In this document: positions 1 to 5,961 of the stretch, piece by piece | Position numbering within the stretch: the first letter of the stretch is position 1 | Layout: each line of letters opens with the position of its first letter | From: Octadecabacter sp. | Lineage (GTDB): Bacteria; Pseudomonadota; Alphaproteobacteria; Rhodobacterales; Rhodobacteraceae | Reading direction: 5' to 3' | Assembly: GCA_018500065.2 (NCBI GenBank) | Contig: JAHBAO020000120.1 | Span: 1 to 5,962, forward strand | Length of the DNA: 5,962 nt | Notes under the pieces: model-generated | Told to the model about the DNA's origin: nothing | The model's input: the letters and a program-made list of their open reading frames with translations, nothing else | Databases searched by the model: none | Translations under genes and position numbers: made by a program

Positions 1-1042
1 CCTCGGCGATGGTTTCGCCGACGATTGCAAAGTCGAGATCCCATTTGGTGAACACGGCGCGGGCTTCGGCTTCAAGCTCAGGTTTCAGAACCATCAACAT
101 GCGTTCTTGGGATTCCGACAGCATCATTTCATAGGCGGTCATGTTGGTTTCGCGCTGTGGCACGTCTTCAAGGTTCAACTTAACGCCAAGCCCACCTTTG
201 TCGCCCATTTCCACAGCAGAACAGGTCAGGCCTGCGGCGCCCATGTCTTGGATGGAAATAACGGCGCCCGTGGCCATCAATTCCAATGTCGCTTCCATCA
301 GGCGCTTTTCGGTGAAGGGGTCGCCGACCTGAACGGTGGGGCGCTTGTCTTCAATCGTGTCGTCAAATTCAGCCGACGCCATTGTCGCGCCGCCAACGCC
401 GTCACGACCTGTTTTCGCGCCGAGGTAAACGACAGGCATGCCGATGCCGGAGGCGGCAGAATAGAAAATCTTGTCCGTATCCGCGAGGCCCGCTGCGAAC
501 GCGTTGACCAGACAGTTGCCGTTATAGGCTGGGTGGAAGCGCACTTCGCCGCCAACGGTCGGCACGCCAAAGCAATTGCCGTAGCCGCCGACACCTTCAA
601 CGACGCCGTGAACCAGTTGGCGGGGTTTGTGATGCGCAGGTTCGCCAAAAGACAGCGAGTTCATCGCCGCGATGGGGCGCGCGCCCATTGTGAACACATC
701 GCGCAGGATGCCGCCCACGCCAGTTGCCGCGCCTTGGTAGGGTTCAATATAGGACGGGTGATTGTGGCTTTCCATTTTAAAAACAACGCACTGCCCGTCG
801 CCAATGTCGACGATGCCCGCGTTTTCACCTGGGCCGCAGATGACTTGGGGGCCTTCGGTTGGTAGGGTACGCAGCCATTTCTTGGAAGACTTGTAAGAGC
901 AGTGCTCGTTCCACATCGCAGAGAAAATTCCCAGCTCGGTGAAGGTCGGTTCACGCCCGATGATTTCCAGTATCCGGTCGTATTCGGAAGGGGACAGCCC
1001 GTGGGCTGAAATCAGGTCGGATGTGATGGCTGGCTCTTGCAT
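1..1042 (-). CDS. purL: Phosphoribosylformylglycinamidine synthase subunit PurL (N-terminal part, cut by window edge)
   Basis: This is the large subunit of FGAM synthase (EC 6.3.5.3), a cytosolic enzyme of de novo purine synthesis. It converts FGAR, glutamine and ATP to FGAM, and in small-PurL bacteria it acts with PurS and the glutaminase PurQ. The frame reads without a stop from ATG at 1042-1040 to the window edge, giving 347 codons of an expected ~720-740. Visible family signatures are MWNEHCSYKSSK (residues 43-54, with the conserved His47), GPGENAGIVDIGD (70-82) and the nucleotide/metal-binding KMESHNHPS (89-97). These are followed by EPYQGAATGVGG and, further on, GAKTGRDG, VQVGDPF, IQDMGAAGL and MMLSESQERM, all in the order seen in Bacillus-type PurL. 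The start is supported by an AAGGGGG ribosome binding site six bases upstream. No frameshift is seen. The gene follows a non-coding leader and a terminator, so it probably has its own promoter. Identity is very secure; the C-terminal half lies outside the window. Confidence 0.97.
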   Translation of the reverse strand, partial: MQEPAITSDLISAHGLSPSEYDRILEIIGREPTFTELGIFSAMWNEHCSYKSSKKWLRTLPTEGPQVICGPGENAGIVDIGDGQCVVFKMESHNHPSYIEPYQGAATGVGGILRDVFTMGARPIAAMNSLSFGEPAHHKPRQLVHGVVEGVGGYGNCFGVPTVGGEVRFHPAYNGNCLVNAFAAGLADTDKIFYSAASGIGMPVVYLGAKTGRDGVGGATMASAEFDDTIEDKRPTVQVGDPFTEKRLMEATLELMATGAVISIQDMGAAGLTCSAVEMGDKGGLGVKLNLEDVPQRETNMTAYEMMLSESQERMLMVLKPELEAEARAVFTKWDLDFAIVGETIAE

Positions 1043-1048
1043 GTGGGT

Positions 1049-1055
1049 CCCCCTT
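1049..1055 (-). promoter_or_regulatory. Ribosome binding site of purL
   Basis: AAGGGGG on the minus strand lies six bases before the ATG at 1042-1040. It supports this start, and the encoded N-terminus (MQEPAITSDLI...) has the usual length ahead of the conserved HCSYK motif. Confidence 0.7.
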
Positions 1056-1257
1056 AGGATGTTGGGGGACGTTTATGCCAAGGTGGGGCAGGGTTCAACG
1101 GCGCTTAGCGCTCGTTAAAGGCCTGAGGCCGCAAATTTGCTGGGATTCAACGTTTTCATTGGGTCGATAAATAGCTGCCGGAGAAACGTGATAGTTCGCA
1201 CCGTGATCACGAATATACTCGGATCGATGTCGCGCTCAGCATAATTGGGTGCCCTAG
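1056..1257. other. Intergenic leader between purL and the sRNA terminator; no gene seen
   Basis: No convincing coding sequence occurs here. A minus-strand open frame that ends at 1115 runs back through the terminator and sRNA hairpin and has no recognisable domain, so it is treated as chance. The stretch holds two perfect short inverted repeats of the form five bases, one base, five bases: GCGCT-t-AGCGC at 1101-1111 and GGCCT-g-AGGCC at 1120-1130. It also holds a 10-bp palindrome, CGTGATCACG, at 1202-1211. A weak purL promoter candidate lies at 1071-1098. Confidence 0.5.
1071..1098 (-). promoter_or_regulatory. Possible purL promoter (weak)
   Basis: On the minus strand, TTGAAC (1098-1093) is followed after 15-16 bases by CATAAA/ATAAAC (1077-1071), which resemble -35 and -10 elements. 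The spacing is one to two bases short of the optimum and the -10 is only a partial match. The transcript would begin near 1065 and give a leader of roughly 20 bases. The site is listed because purL needs a promoter downstream of the terminator at 1258-1286 and this is the best match in the leader. Confidence 0.25.
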
Positions 1258-1286
1258 AAAAAGAAACGCCGGGCACAAGGCCCGGC
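1258..1286 (-). terminator. Rho-independent terminator (end of sRNA candidate)
   Basis: Read on the minus strand, GCCGGGC (1286-1280) and GCCCGGC (1274-1268) form a perfect 7-bp GC-rich stem around a five-base loop, CTTGT. The tail that follows, GTTTCTTTTT (1267-1258), is T-rich. The geometry is that of a strong intrinsic terminator in the minus direction only; the plus direction has no T tail. It would end the sRNA candidate and any read-through from the LysR gene, and it insulates purL. Confidence 0.88.
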
Positions 1287-1302
1287 AAAGTCCAACAGGG
1301 AG

Positions 1303-1329
1303 GTATAAAGCAGCAATGCTGCCCTATAC
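1303..1329 (-). other. 12-bp hairpin at the 5' end of the sRNA candidate
   Basis: Minus-strand arms GTATAGGGCAGC (1329-1318) and GCTGCTTTATAC (1314-1303) are complementary over all 12 positions if two G-U pairs are allowed, with loop ATT (1317-1315). The two non-Watson-Crick positions pair only as RNA in the minus-strand sense, which favours a transcribed structure on that strand over a DNA operator. Confidence 0.75.
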
Positions 1330-1337
1330 TGAACAAT

Positions 1338-1363
1338 TAATGGGCAGTGTTGATGCGATCAAG
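1338..1363 (-). promoter_or_regulatory. RpoH-like (heat-shock sigma) promoter of the sRNA candidate
   Basis: On the minus strand, CTTGATC (1363-1357) and CCCATTA (1344-1338) are separated by 12 bases. They resemble the sigma-32/RpoH consensus CTTGAAA and CCCATnT. The match to a sigma-70 -10 element is poor at every reasonable spacing. The predicted start, six to eight bases downstream, falls immediately before the 12-bp hairpin, and that fit is the main reason to believe it. Alphaproteobacteria of this group usually carry RpoHI and RpoHII, and the sequence does not tell which would act. Confidence 0.5.
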
Positions 1364-1443
1364 ATGAAATGGCGACTGTTGGTGCAATCCCGTTATGCGT
1401 GTGGCGCATGGGTCACGGCGGATTTTAGGTCCTTCGCTGGGAA

Positions 1444-2355
1444 CTAGATAAGGGGTGCAGCACCATCACGAATGCTTTTGCGATGGGCGATGATTTCGTC
1501 TTGAACGAAATCACGGAACGCCATAATCCGTTTGGATTGCCGCAACTCTTCGGGATAGGCAAGGAAAACAGGGACTTCGCCGCTTTCAACTTCAGGGAGC
1601 ACCCGAACGAGGTTGGGAAAGTCTTCTGTAACATAGTCGGGCAAAACGCCGATGCCGAGGTCTGACAAAACGGCTTGCAGCACGCCGAAGTAGTTGTTCA
1701 CGTGCAAAAGGTTGGGTTTGTCATAGGCGAGGAGTTGTCCAACCAATGTTGCCCCAGCGGCCACCTGAAAGGCGCTGGGATTTTGGCAAATCAAGCGATG
1801 CTGACCGATGTTTTCCATTTGCTCCAATGTACCCGCACGATCGAGGTATGCCTGTGAAGCATAAAGACGCATGCGCACAGTCATCAGCTTCTTGCGGATC
1901 AGGTCTGCTTGTGACGGCTCTTTCATACGAATGGCAACGTCTGCTTCGCGCATTGGCAGGTCCAAAACGCGTTCTTCCAACATCAAGTCAATGTTGAGGT
2001 CGGGGTACTTTTCGTAAAGCGTTGGCAAGCGCGGTGCGAGCCATAGCGTGCCGAAACCCGTGGTCGTCGTCACCTTGAGTTCACCAAACACCTCCTCAGC
2101 GCTGTCCTTAATACGTGCGCTGGCAGCATCCAAACGGCGGGACATGGATTTGGTGGCGTCAAACAGCAACTCGCCCTGTTCCGTCAGGATCAACCCACGT
2201 GCGTGGCGGTGAAACAGGATGGTTGCGAGTGATTCTTCGAGCGCGCGAATTTGGCGTGACACCGCGGATTGTGACAAATGCAATGTCTCACCCGCGTGGG
2301 TGAGGGACCCGGCGTCTGCGACCGCGTGAAATATTCTTAGCTTGTCCCAGTCCAT
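1444..2355 (-). CDS. LysR-type transcriptional regulator
   Basis: This is a complete 303-residue protein, the usual LysR family length, acting as a cytoplasmic DNA-binding regulator, normally a tetramer. Residues 1-62 form the winged helix-turn-helix: DKLRIFHAVADAGSLTHAG, then the recognition-helix segment LSQSAVSRQIRALEESL (27-43), then RGLILTEQGE (53-62). A linker helix (about 65-88) leads into the substrate-binding-like effector domain (about 92-290), which begins VFGELKVTTTTGFGTLWLAP. The ligand is not evident. I chose the ATG at 2355-2353 because AAGGA lies six bases before it and the product starts MDWDKLRIF, as family members do. An in-frame ATG six codons upstream (2373) lacks a ribosome binding site. 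The gene is divergent from the oxidoreductase gene at 2517, with a LysR-type inverted repeat between them. Local regulation of that gene and autoregulation are therefore inferred. No close named homologue was recognised. Confidence 0.95.
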   Translation of the reverse strand: MDWDKLRIFHAVADAGSLTHAGETLHLSQSAVSRQIRALEESLATILFHRHARGLILTEQGELLFDATKSMSRRLDAASARIKDSAEEVFGELKVTTTTGFGTLWLAPRLPTLYEKYPDLNIDLMLEERVLDLPMREADVAIRMKEPSQADLIRKKLMTVRMRLYASQAYLDRAGTLEQMENIGQHRLICQNPSAFQVAAGATLVGQLLAYDKPNLLHVNNYFGVLQAVLSDLGIGVLPDYVTEDFPNLVRVLPEVESGEVPVFLAYPEELRQSKRIMAFRDFVQDEIIAHRKSIRDGAAPLI

Positions 2356-2358
2356 CGG

Positions 2359-2365
2359 GTATCCT
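2359..2365 (-). promoter_or_regulatory. Ribosome binding site deciding the LysR-type regulator start
   Basis: On the minus strand an AAGGA-containing stretch lies about six bases before the ATG at 2355-2353. No comparable purine run precedes the in-frame upstream ATG at 2373-2371, so the shorter 303-residue product is preferred. Confidence 0.65.
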
Positions 2366-2382
2366 TGTTGCATCTGTTATCG

Positions 2383-2388
2383 CTTATA
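2383..2388 (-). promoter_or_regulatory. Candidate -10 element for the LysR-type regulator gene
   Basis: TATAAG on the minus strand matches five of six bases of the sigma-70 -10 consensus and sits about 28 bases before the chosen start codon. No clear -35 element is found 16-18 bases upstream, as is usual for weak or regulated promoters. A start near 2376 would leave a leader of about 20 bases. Confidence 0.35.
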
Positions 2389-2451
2389 CCATTCCACTTG
2401 TTATGCGGGCTTTATGACTGTTTCAGTTCGTGATGTCAGGCAGAAATATGT

Positions 2452-2480
2452 TTGTTAGGTCAGAAGTTATGACCTATGCT
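2452..2480 (+). promoter_or_regulatory. Candidate promoter of the oxidoreductase gene
   Basis: TTGTTA (2452-2457) and TATGCT (2475-2480) are separated by exactly 17 bases, each matching four of six sigma-70 consensus bases. Transcription would start near 2487, leaving a leader of about 30 bases. The inverted repeat at 2456-2476 overlaps both hexamers at their edges. An alternative -10, TATAGA at 2486-2491, lacks a good -35 and would fit a regulator-dependent promoter with the box just upstream. Confidence 0.4.
2456..2476. promoter_or_regulatory. Inverted repeat with LysR-type T-N11-A box (probable operator)
   Basis: TAGGTCA (2456-2462) and TGACCTA (2470-2476) are perfect 7-bp inverted arms around a 7-base centre. 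Within them TCA-N7-TGA fits the LysR-family T-N11-A box (T2460, A2472). It lies between the divergent regulator and oxidoreductase genes, 41 bases before the oxidoreductase start. It nearly fills the spacer of the candidate promoter TTGTTA/TATGCT. Binding by the adjacent regulator is inferred, and position alone does not decide between activation and repression. Confidence 0.6.
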
Positions 2481-2504
2481 TGAAATATAGACCGGAAACG
2501 AGCT

Positions 2505-2510
2505 GGGAGG
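2505..2510 (+). promoter_or_regulatory. Ribosome binding site of the oxidoreductase gene
   Basis: GGGAGG lies six bases before the ATG at 2517-2519, a strong Shine-Dalgarno sequence that fixes this start. The segment 2501-2511 is also complementary to the exposed CCUCCC stretch of the sRNA candidate at 1294-1304. Confidence 0.8.
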
Positions 2511-2516
2511 TGCTAA

Positions 2517-5500
2517 ATGACCCGTCAAGATGTCACGCTGAATGACCGTTATGACCTGAGTAAACGGCAGGTCTTGTTGAATGGCACGCAAGCACTGGTG
2601 CGCTTGATGCTGATGCAAAAAGCACGTGACGAGGCCGCAGGGCAGAACACAGCCGGTTATGTGACGGGCTATCGCGGATCGCCCCTTGGTGCGGTTGATA
2701 TGCAGATGGAGCGGGCCGAAAAGCAGCTGGTTGCGGCGGATATCACGTTCCAGCGCGGGTTGAATGAAGATTTGGCGGCAACGGCCCTTTGGGGCAGCCA
2801 GCAAGCGCAGCTGCGCGGCGAAGGCGCATATGACGGGGTTTTTGGGCTGTGGTACGGCAAGGGCCCTGGCGTTGACCGATCTGGCGATGTGATGCGCCAT
2901 GCGAACATGGCGGGAACGTCGCCGATGGGCGGCGTTATCATGGCGATGGGGGATGACCATACGGGCGAAAGCTCAACCACGTTGCACCAGTCCGATTGGG
3001 CGATGGTGGATGCCTATATGCCCATCGTGTCCCCCGCGGGCGTGCAAGAAGTGCTTGATATGGGGCTATATGCATGGGCTTTGAGCCGCTTTGCCGGAGT
3101 CTGGGTCGGGCTGAAGACGATGAAAGACACCATTGAGGTGACCAGCGTTGTTGACGGTGACCCGTTTGCGCAAGAGTTCGTGACGCCTGAATTCCCAATG
3201 CCGCAAGGTGGGCTAAATATCCGTCTGATCGACACGCCCGTGGAACAAGAAGCCCGCATCATTGACCACAAGCGGTTTGCCGCAGAGGCCTTTGCGCGCG
3301 CCAATAAAATCGACAAGGTGGTTTGGCCCAATAAAGGCGCAAAGATCGGGTTTGTCGCGGCGGGGAAAAACTGGCTCGACTTGCAGCATGCGATGTCGTT
3401 GCTCGGGATTGATGCGGCCGAGGCGGAACGGTTGGGTATCACGACTTATAAGGTCGGGCAGGTTTGGCCACTTGATATGGACAGTTTCCACGACTGGGCC
3501 GCGGGATTGGATCTGATCATTTCCGTGGAAGAAAAGCGCAAGCTGATTGAAGTGCAAATCAAAGAGGCGATCTTTGATGATCACGATGGGCGGCGCGTTT
3601 ACGGCTGGCACAAAGGGGACAGTTGGGAAAACGGACGCCGCGAGGAGTTCATTGCGACCCGCTTTGCACTAGATCCGGTTTTCATTGCCGAAAAAATTGG
3701 CGCGGTGATGATTGAGGAAGGCTGCGGGTCTGAGGCGATTGAAAGCGGGCTTGCGAAGCTGGCTGACGCTAAACGCGCTGATAACGCGGAAGAAATCGCG
3801 GCGCGTTTGCCGTATTTTTGTTCCGGTTGCCCGCATAATTCATCCACCAAAGTGCCTGAGGGCGCGCGGGCCTACGCCGGGATCGGCTGTCATTATATGG
3901 TGCAATGGATGGACCGCGACACGGTTGGGTTCACACAAATGGGCGGTGAAGGCGCTAATTGGGTTGGCGAGGCGCCGTTTTCAAAGCGCGGCCATGTTTT
4001 TCAGAACCTTGGTGACGGCACGTACAACCATTCTGGCGTTCAGGCGATCCGTTTTGCACTGATGGCCGGCACCACGATGACGTACAAAATTCTATACAAC
4101 GATGCCGTTGCGATGACAGGCGGGCAGGGCAATGATGGCGGGCTGACGCACGATCAGATTTGCCGCGAAGTGTTGGCGATGGGTGTTAAAACCATTCATC
4201 TGGTGCACGATCCGGCTGAGGGTGCGGATTTGACGAACATTCCGTCCGAAGTAAAGATTTCGACCCGTGACAAGCTGGAAGACGTTCAAAAAGAACTGAG
4301 CAATGTCAAAGGCGTATCAGTTCTTGTTTATGTGCAAACCTGTGCAGCTGAAAAACGCCGCCGCCGCAAGCGCGGGCTGTTTCCAGATCCTGACAAGCGG
4401 GTCTTTATCAACACCGATGTCTGCGAAGGCTGCGGGGATTGCGGTGTGCAATCCAATTGCGTGTCCATTGTTCCGGTTGAAACAGAATTGGGCCGCAAAC
4501 GCGCGATTGATCAATCCAGCTGCAACAAAGATTTCTCCTGTGTGAACGGGTTTTGCCCGTCATTTGTGACGGTGGAAGGCGCGGTGTTGAAAAAGGCGGC
4601 GACGACGTCCGTCACGCTGCCAGACATGCCCGACCCCGTGCTGCCGCACATTAACGGAACCCATAACGTGGTGATCACGGGCGTCGGTGGCACAGGTGTT
4701 GTGACCATCGGTGCGGTGCTTGCAATGGCGGCGCATGTGGATGGCAAAGCTGCAGGCATGATGGAAATGGCGGGGTTGGCACAAAAGGGTGGCGCTGTTC
4801 ACATCCATTGCCGGATTGCTGAAACGCCAAGCGATATCAATGCGATCCGTGTATCTACAGGGGAATGCGATGCGTTGATCGGCGGTGATTTGGTCGTCTC
4901 GGCGGGGGCGAAAACACTTGGGCTGATGGCGACAGGGCGCACGCGCGGCGTGGTGAACGCGCATGAAATTATTACCGGCGACTTTACCCGCGACATCACC
5001 TTCAAGCTGCCCGCGGATCGCCTGACATTGGCATTGGAGGCGCGTTTGCAAGATGGATTGTCGATGTTTGATGCGTCAGACTTGGCCAAAGCGCTGATGG
5101 GGGACGCGATTTATTCCAACATGATGGTGTTCGGGGCAGCATGGCAGTTGGGCGCGATACCGATCTCAGGCGCGTCGATCCGAAAGGCGATTGCGCTTAA
5201 TGGCACCGCGGTGCAGCGCAATTTGCAGGCGTTTGAATATGGTCGTTGGGCGGTGCTGCATGCTGAAGACGCCGCGAAGGTGCTCGCGCCAAAGACCGCA
5301 GAACTGCCAAAGTCGGTCGAGGAAAAAATCGCGTTTCGGGCGGCGCATCTGACGGTTTATCAGAATGCGGCTTACGCGAAACGCTACACCGATTTCGTGG
5401 CAGGGTTTGACGGTGATCTGCGCGAGGCCGTGGCCTTGGGATACCATAAGTTGTTGTCTTACAAGGATGAATACGAAGTCGCGCGATTGCTCGTCGATAC

Positions 5501-5930
5501 CAAGAAGAAAGCGCAAGCTGCGTTTGACGGGGATCTGAAGCTGACCCATCACCTTGCGCCGCCGATGTTTGGTGGCATGGGGGCAAACGGACGGCCCAAG
5601 AAACGGGCGATGCCGAAAGTGACCGCCAAGCTATTCCCGCTTTTGGCACGTTTGAAACGGCTGCGCGGGACGGCGTGGGATGTGTTTGGTCGCACCGAAG
5701 AGCGCAAGATGGAACGCGCGTTGATCGTTCAATACGAGGCGGACATGGAAGAGATGCGCAAGCGTGTTCGACCCGACACATTGGATGCGGCGATCGCTTT
5801 GGCAAAACTCCCCCTCGACATCCGTGGGTTTGGGCCGGTGAAACAGGCCAATGCCGCCAAGACAGCCAAGCGACGCGAAGAACTCCTTGCTGCGTTACGC
5901 AGCGCACAAACGCGTTCGGCAGCCGAGTAG
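2517..5930 (+). CDS. Fused indolepyruvate/aryl-pyruvate ferredoxin oxidoreductase
   Basis: This complete 1137-residue single-chain enzyme belongs to the indolepyruvate:ferredoxin oxidoreductase family (EC 1.2.7.8 type). It decarboxylates an aryl-pyruvate with CoA to an arylacetyl-CoA while reducing ferredoxin. The N-terminal pyrimidine-binding-like domain (about 20-250) has GYRGSPLG (51-58), GKGPGVDRSGD (114-124) and GDDHTGESS (145-153). The thiamine-diphosphate domain (about 430-620) has CSGCPHN (435-441), GIGCH with Cys458, and GDG (499-501) followed by N528 and MTGGQ. A basic segment (613-620) precedes an iron-sulfur region with Cys636, 639, 642 and 648, plus Cys669, 675 and 680. The IorB-like gamma domain starts near 714, with GVGGTGVV (722-729) and MAGLAQKGGAV. 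The C-terminal part (about 920-1120) resembles the extra domain of proteobacterial fused enzymes. There is no signal peptide or membrane segment. Related Roseobacter enzymes, such as Phaeobacter Ior1, feed phenylalanine into phenylacetyl-CoA. Indolepyruvate or phenylpyruvate as the true substrate cannot be decided from sequence. Confidence 0.96.
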   Translation: MTRQDVTLNDRYDLSKRQVLLNGTQALVRLMLMQKARDEAAGQNTAGYVTGYRGSPLGAVDMQMERAEKQLVAADITFQRGLNEDLAATALWGSQQAQLRGEGAYDGVFGLWYGKGPGVDRSGDVMRHANMAGTSPMGGVIMAMGDDHTGESSTTLHQSDWAMVDAYMPIVSPAGVQEVLDMGLYAWALSRFAGVWVGLKTMKDTIEVTSVVDGDPFAQEFVTPEFPMPQGGLNIRLIDTPVEQEARIIDHKRFAAEAFARANKIDKVVWPNKGAKIGFVAAGKNWLDLQHAMSLLGIDAAEAERLGITTYKVGQVWPLDMDSFHDWAAGLDLIISVEEKRKLIEVQIKEAIFDDHDGRRVYGWHKGDSWENGRREEFIATRFALDPVFIAEKIGAVMIEEGCGSEAIESGLAKLADAKRADNAEEIAARLPYFCSGCPHNSSTKVPEGARAYAGIGCHYMVQWMDRDTVGFTQMGGEGANWVGEAPFSKRGHVFQNLGDGTYNHSGVQAIRFALMAGTTMTYKILYNDAVAMTGGQGNDGGLTHDQICREVLAMGVKTIHLVHDPAEGADLTNIPSEVKISTRDKLEDVQKELSNVKGVSVLVYVQTCAAEKRRRRKRGLFPDPDKRVFINTDVCEGCGDCGVQSNCVSIVPVETELGRKRAIDQSSCNKDFSCVNGFCPSFVTVEGAVLKKAATTSVTLPDMPDPVLPHINGTHNVVITGVGGTGVVTIGAVLAMAAHVDGKAAGMMEMAGLAQKGGAVHIHCRIAETPSDINAIRVSTGECDALIGGDLVVSAGAKTLGLMATGRTRGVVNAHEIITGDFTRDITFKLPADRLTLALEARLQDGLSMFDASDLAKALMGDAIYSNMMVFGAAWQLGAIPISGASIRKAIALNGTAVQRNLQAFEYGRWAVLHAEDAAKVLAPKTAELPKSVEEKIAFRAAHLTVYQNAAYAKRYTDFVAGFDGDLREAVALGYHKLLSYKDEYEVARLLVDTKKKAQAAFDGDLKLTHHLAPPMFGGMGANGRPKKRAMPKVTAKLFPLLARLKRLRGTAWDVFGRTEERKMERALIVQYEADMEEMRKRVRPDTLDAAIALAKLPLDIRGFGPVKQANAAKTAKRREELLAALRSAQTRSAAE

Positions 5931-5947
5931 CTTTCGCTGGAGGTTGC

Positions 5948-5961
5948 AACGCTAAGGCGTT
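5948..5961 (+). terminator. Small hairpin after the oxidoreductase gene, possible terminator cut by the window edge
   Basis: AACGC (5948-5952) and GCGTT (5957-5961) form a 5-bp stem around the loop TAAG, 17 bases after the TAG stop. The stem is short and any T tail would lie beyond the window, so this is only a possible terminator. Confidence 0.3.

Larger units (their letters stand above)
1258..1334 (-). ncRNA. Candidate small RNA: 5' hairpin, CCUCCC motif, terminator
   Basis: About 73-77 bases on the minus strand form a compact unit with no protein-coding signal. A promoter-like element at 1338-1363 places the 5' end near 1330-1334. The first structure is a hairpin at 1329-1303: two 12-base arms pair completely (ten Watson-Crick pairs and two G-U) around an AUU loop. 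Next comes ACCUCCCUGUUGG (1304-1292), an exposed pyrimidine stretch complementary to Shine-Dalgarno sequences. The RNA ends in the 7-bp terminator hairpin with its U tail. Hairpin, anti-SD single strand and terminator are a common plan for trans-acting sRNAs. Rhodobacter sRNAs with CCUCC-type motifs and heat-shock-sigma promoters are known (the CcsR group has such motifs; StsR is, from memory, a short conserved Rhodobacterales stress/stationary-phase sRNA). Homology to any of these is unproven here. The alternative is a processed 3' end of the LysR transcript. Confidence 0.65.

Noticed and set aside
107..865. A 252-codon plus-strand open frame opposite purL
   Set aside because: It lies antisense to the secure PurL frame, is rich in His, Ala and Arg without domain features, and has the character of a codon-bias shadow in GC-rich DNA.
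1202..1211. 10-bp palindrome CGTGATCACG
   Set aside because: A perfect 10-bp palindrome is expected several times by chance in about 6 kb, and there is no partner copy or promoter beside it.
1115..1336. A 73-codon minus-strand open frame between the regulator and purL
   Set aside because: Its start lies upstream of the sRNA hairpin and it runs straight through the terminator. It has no convincing ribosome binding site and no recognisable motif. The RNA structure explains this stretch better.
1389..1412. Hairpin ATGCG-tgtgg-CGCAT with flanking CCC/GGG as a terminator of the regulator gene
   Set aside because: The stem is only 5 bp, the outer CCC/GGG pairing needs a bulge, and no T run follows on the minus strand. 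The terminator at 1258-1286 is a better end point.
1364..1447. A 27-codon plus-strand open frame beginning MKWRLLVQSRY
   Set aside because: It has no Shine-Dalgarno sequence, overlaps the end of the regulator gene on the other strand and shows no recognisable feature.
2460..2960. A minus-strand open frame overlapping the start of the oxidoreductase gene and the operator
   Set aside because: It is antisense to the secure oxidoreductase frame and has no recognisable motif or ribosome binding site.
5197..5949. A 250-codon minus-strand open frame opposite the end of the oxidoreductase gene
   Set aside because: It is antisense to a conserved protein, has an Arg/Pro/Ser-rich composition typical of shadow frames and lacks domains.
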